A stretch of 45,548 nucleotides of DNA from CAYLHS01 sp964383535. Lineage in GTDB: Bacteria > Actinomycetota > Acidimicrobiia > Spongiisociales > UBA4744. The stretch is from assembly GCA_964383535.1 (NCBI GenBank), contig CAYLHS010000007.1, positions 1 through 45,548 of the forward strand, in the 5' to 3' direction. Of this stretch, positions 43,849 to 45,548 are shown one piece after another. Both the position numbers and the translations under genes were made by a program. The notes beneath the pieces were generated by a model. That model saw only the letters and a program-made list of their open reading frames with translations, searched no databases and was not told the origin of the DNA. Position 1 is the first letter of the stretch; every line of letters begins with the position of its first letter.

Positions 43849-45363
43849 TCAGCCGGTTCGACCCGAGCTGGGGTCGACCTGCAACGAGGACACATCGACC
43901 GCTTCGAACGCGGAGCCTGGGATGTCGTCCCACTCGTGCAACATGTCGTTGTCCCATCGTGCGTCCGGCGCACCGGAGATGAACCAGGAGGCTCCGTTGT
44001 CGGCGAGGATGAGCCCGTAGCGTTTCATGGCGGTGAGGATCACCTGGATCTCGGGTGAGTAACCGGAGATGTCGAAGTCGGCTTTCAACCGGAATCGCTG
44101 GCCCATCGGGGGGTACTGACTGCCTGTGTTGCTCGACGCGTCGTGGCGCGCCGGCCACACGTGGGCGTTGCGCGTTTGCGACGCCGTGAATCTGACGGCG
44201 TGGGTGATCTCGCCGGATTCGACTTCGTCATAGGTGACGAGCCCAGGGAAGATCGGCAGGCCCGCAGCGTCGGCGGACGTCCATCCGTCGGGACGTAGGG
44301 CGTTCGAGCTCAGGTCGTACGCAGCCCCTGAAGCGGCACTCCACGAGTCGTCGGCATTCCGGGAAGCGTCGAACATCTCGTAGAGCATGCAGTCGCCGCG
44401 GTCGAGCACGATCACGTGTCGGTCCCCGGTCGAGGCCGCCCCACCTTCGATCGGCGCGTTGGAAGGAACCGGCCAGGGTCCCGGATCACTCTCATCGCCA
44501 TAGGCCGTGTAGTGAATCGCAACATCCGCTTGACCCGAGCTCACCTCGACATAGGGAATGCCGATCGGGCTGTTCGAGCCTGGCGGCCACACACCGGATC
44601 CGAAGTCCGCATGCAGGGTGGCACTCGCCCCGATCGTGGCGATGTAGGCGCCCGAGTGTGCATCCACGGGCAGGTCGTCGATCCGCTGGTTCCAGATGTT
44701 GTCCGCGGGGAAGATCGTGCACCGGGCAGGTGGGACGATCTGCTGGAGGCCGGCGGCTCTGGCCAGGAAGCTCGCCATCTCGTCGCGGCGGACGGGACGA
44801 GTGGGACAGAACTTCGTATTGTCGGGCGGGTTGCAGCCGAACGTCACGCCGGCGGTGGCGAGCTTGTCGATGTCGCTCTCGAACGGCGAGCCATCGTCGT
44901 CGACGAACCGGTCTCCCCCGCCATCGTCCGTGTAGCCGTAGGCCCGGACCAGGAATGCGGCCATCTGTTCTCGAGTGACGACGGCACTCGGGCAGTAGCG
45001 GTCGCCTGCCGTGGTGCAGCCGTTGGTGATCCTCGCAGCAGCCAGCTCGTTGATGTCGGCCTCGAAGATCGATCCTTCGTCGTCGCCGAAGAAGTCGGTT
45101 GTCGTCTCGGGCAAAGCGAGCGCCCGTGCCAGGAACGCGGCCATCTGCCCTCTCGTGACCGAGTCGTCAGGGCAGTACCGATCGTTGGCGGGAGGGTTGC
45201 AGCCGCGCGTGATGCCGGCGGCGGCGATCGCTTCGATGGCCCCCTCGTGGATGTTGCCGTCGTCGTCGGTGAACGTCCCCCCGGGGTCGGAACTCGACGC
45301 GGCCGCGGGAGCGATCCCAGCCAAGAGGAGGGCGAGCACGAGCGGGACCAGCCGGAATCTCAT
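43849..45363 (-). CDS. Secreted protein with three SLH domains and an unknown C-terminal domain
   Basis: This 504-residue exported protein starts at the ATG complementary to 45361-45363. A signal peptide of about 23 residues (RFRLVPLVLALLLAGIAPAAA) precedes three S-layer homology modules at about 30-85, 92-140 and 150-205. Each has a FxDDxxSxFExDIxxLAxAGIT-like helix and ends with VTRxQMAAFLxRA. Each also contains a Cys pair: GCNPPANDRYC, GCTTAGDRYC, GCNPPDNTKFC. The SLH part should hold the protein at the cell wall. Residues 210-504 form one domain starting with CTIFPADNIWNQRID, with DRHVIVLDRGDCMLYEMF and ARHDASSNTGSQYPPMGQRFRLK; I recognise no enzyme motif. Interlocking palindromes lie just upstream. 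Confidence 0.88.
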   Translation of the reverse strand: MRFRLVPLVLALLLAGIAPAAASSSDPGGTFTDDDGNIHEGAIEAIAAAGITRGCNPPANDRYCPDDSVTRGQMAAFLARALALPETTTDFFGDDEGSIFEADINELAAARITNGCTTAGDRYCPSAVVTREQMAAFLVRAYGYTDDGGGDRFVDDDGSPFESDIDKLATAGVTFGCNPPDNTKFCPTRPVRRDEMASFLARAAGLQQIVPPARCTIFPADNIWNQRIDDLPVDAHSGAYIATIGASATLHADFGSGVWPPGSNSPIGIPYVEVSSGQADVAIHYTAYGDESDPGPWPVPSNAPIEGGAASTGDRHVIVLDRGDCMLYEMFDASRNADDSWSAASGAAYDLSSNALRPDGWTSADAAGLPIFPGLVTYDEVESGEITHAVRFTASQTRNAHVWPARHDASSNTGSQYPPMGQRFRLKADFDISGYSPEIQVILTAMKRYGLILADNGASWFISGAPDARWDNDMLHEWDDIPGSAFEAVDVSSLQVDPSSGRTG

Positions 45364-45377
45364 CTGGACACGTTCTA

Positions 45378-45408
45378 CCACAGATTGTGGTCGACTGACC
45401 ACTAGTGG
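45378..45408. promoter_or_regulatory. Three interlocking palindromes upstream of the SLH gene
   Basis: CCACA-GAT-TGTGG (45378-45390), GTGGTC-GACT-GACCAC (45387-45402) and CCACTAGTGG (45399-45408) overlap in series, beginning 15 bp upstream of the SLH start codon. Repeated CCAC/GTGG half-sites look like an operator for a dimeric regulator. The remaining sequence to the right edge shows no gene that can be supported. Confidence 0.5.
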
Positions 45409-45548
45409 CGCGCCCAATCTCGTTCTTGCGTGAGAGAACCGCGAGATGGCCAACCAGCTCACGCCAGAAGATGAATAGAGGGTCAGTCCCGCTTCAGCAC
45501 CTGCACGGGTGCGATAGCGCCCCATCGTGGCGGTGGCCAGAAGCCGAT

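Overview
This window looks like a scaffold from an uncultured, high-GC actinobacterium. The block mfd, foldase lipoprotein, mazG, eno, ftsB, DUF501 has the same order as Mycobacterium tuberculosis Rv1020-Rv1025. GTG starts are common, the dosR/dosS-like pair is of actinobacterial type, and the SLH protein carries Cys-paired repeats that I associate with Acidimicrobiia-like lineages. The class assignment is an inference. Two runs of exactly 100 N (21694-21793 and 22973-23072) are assembly gaps.

Left part (1-12500): low-oxygen metabolism and menaquinone. A truncated menH faces menD across 20 bp. menD converges on menF, the last gene of a tightly overlapping minus-strand operon: DosR-like response regulator, universal stress protein, CBS-CBS-BON protein, alpha/beta hydrolase, menF. 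Upstream and divergent is a DosS-like kinase whose single GAF domain keeps the His and Tyr used by DosS for haem and gas sensing. Then come a CsoR-family regulator with a C-N-C ligand pattern and a palindromic operator candidate, a 1191-residue pyruvate:ferredoxin oxidoreductase, and a dihydroorotate-dehydrogenase-like protein that lacks the catalytic Cys. Together they suggest hypoxia or redox sensing tied to quinone synthesis and anaerobic pyruvate oxidation.

Middle part (12500-26000): carbon, solute and stress functions. These are a GNAT/ADP-forming acyl-CoA synthetase fusion, a GT78 mannosylglycerate synthase, acetoacetyl-CoA synthetase, an unusual HATPase protein divergent from a P-type cation ATPase (interrupted by a gap), a small membrane gene cut by the second gap, a stand-alone TOPRIM protein, a PEBP-family protein, a methyltransferase whose GTG lies one base beyond the 3' end of tRNA-Leu(UAA), and a HIT protein.

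Right part (26000-45548): housekeeping on the minus strand. fxsA, pgsA, an epimerase, mfd, a foldase, mazG, eno, ftsB and DUF501 run colinearly. A second operon, behind a good sigma-70-type promoter, is rplY, pth, glpK, usp and tnaA, followed by an MFS exporter. A methyltransferase and a secreted SLH protein close the window.

Non-coding structure: short 7-bp tandem repeats of two families recur in at least five intergenic regions, resembling the STRR repeats of cyanobacteria. Two regions (7351-7475 and 16612-16734) look like copies of one element of about 125 bp bounded by inverted heptads. No intergenic stretch exceeds 300 bp.
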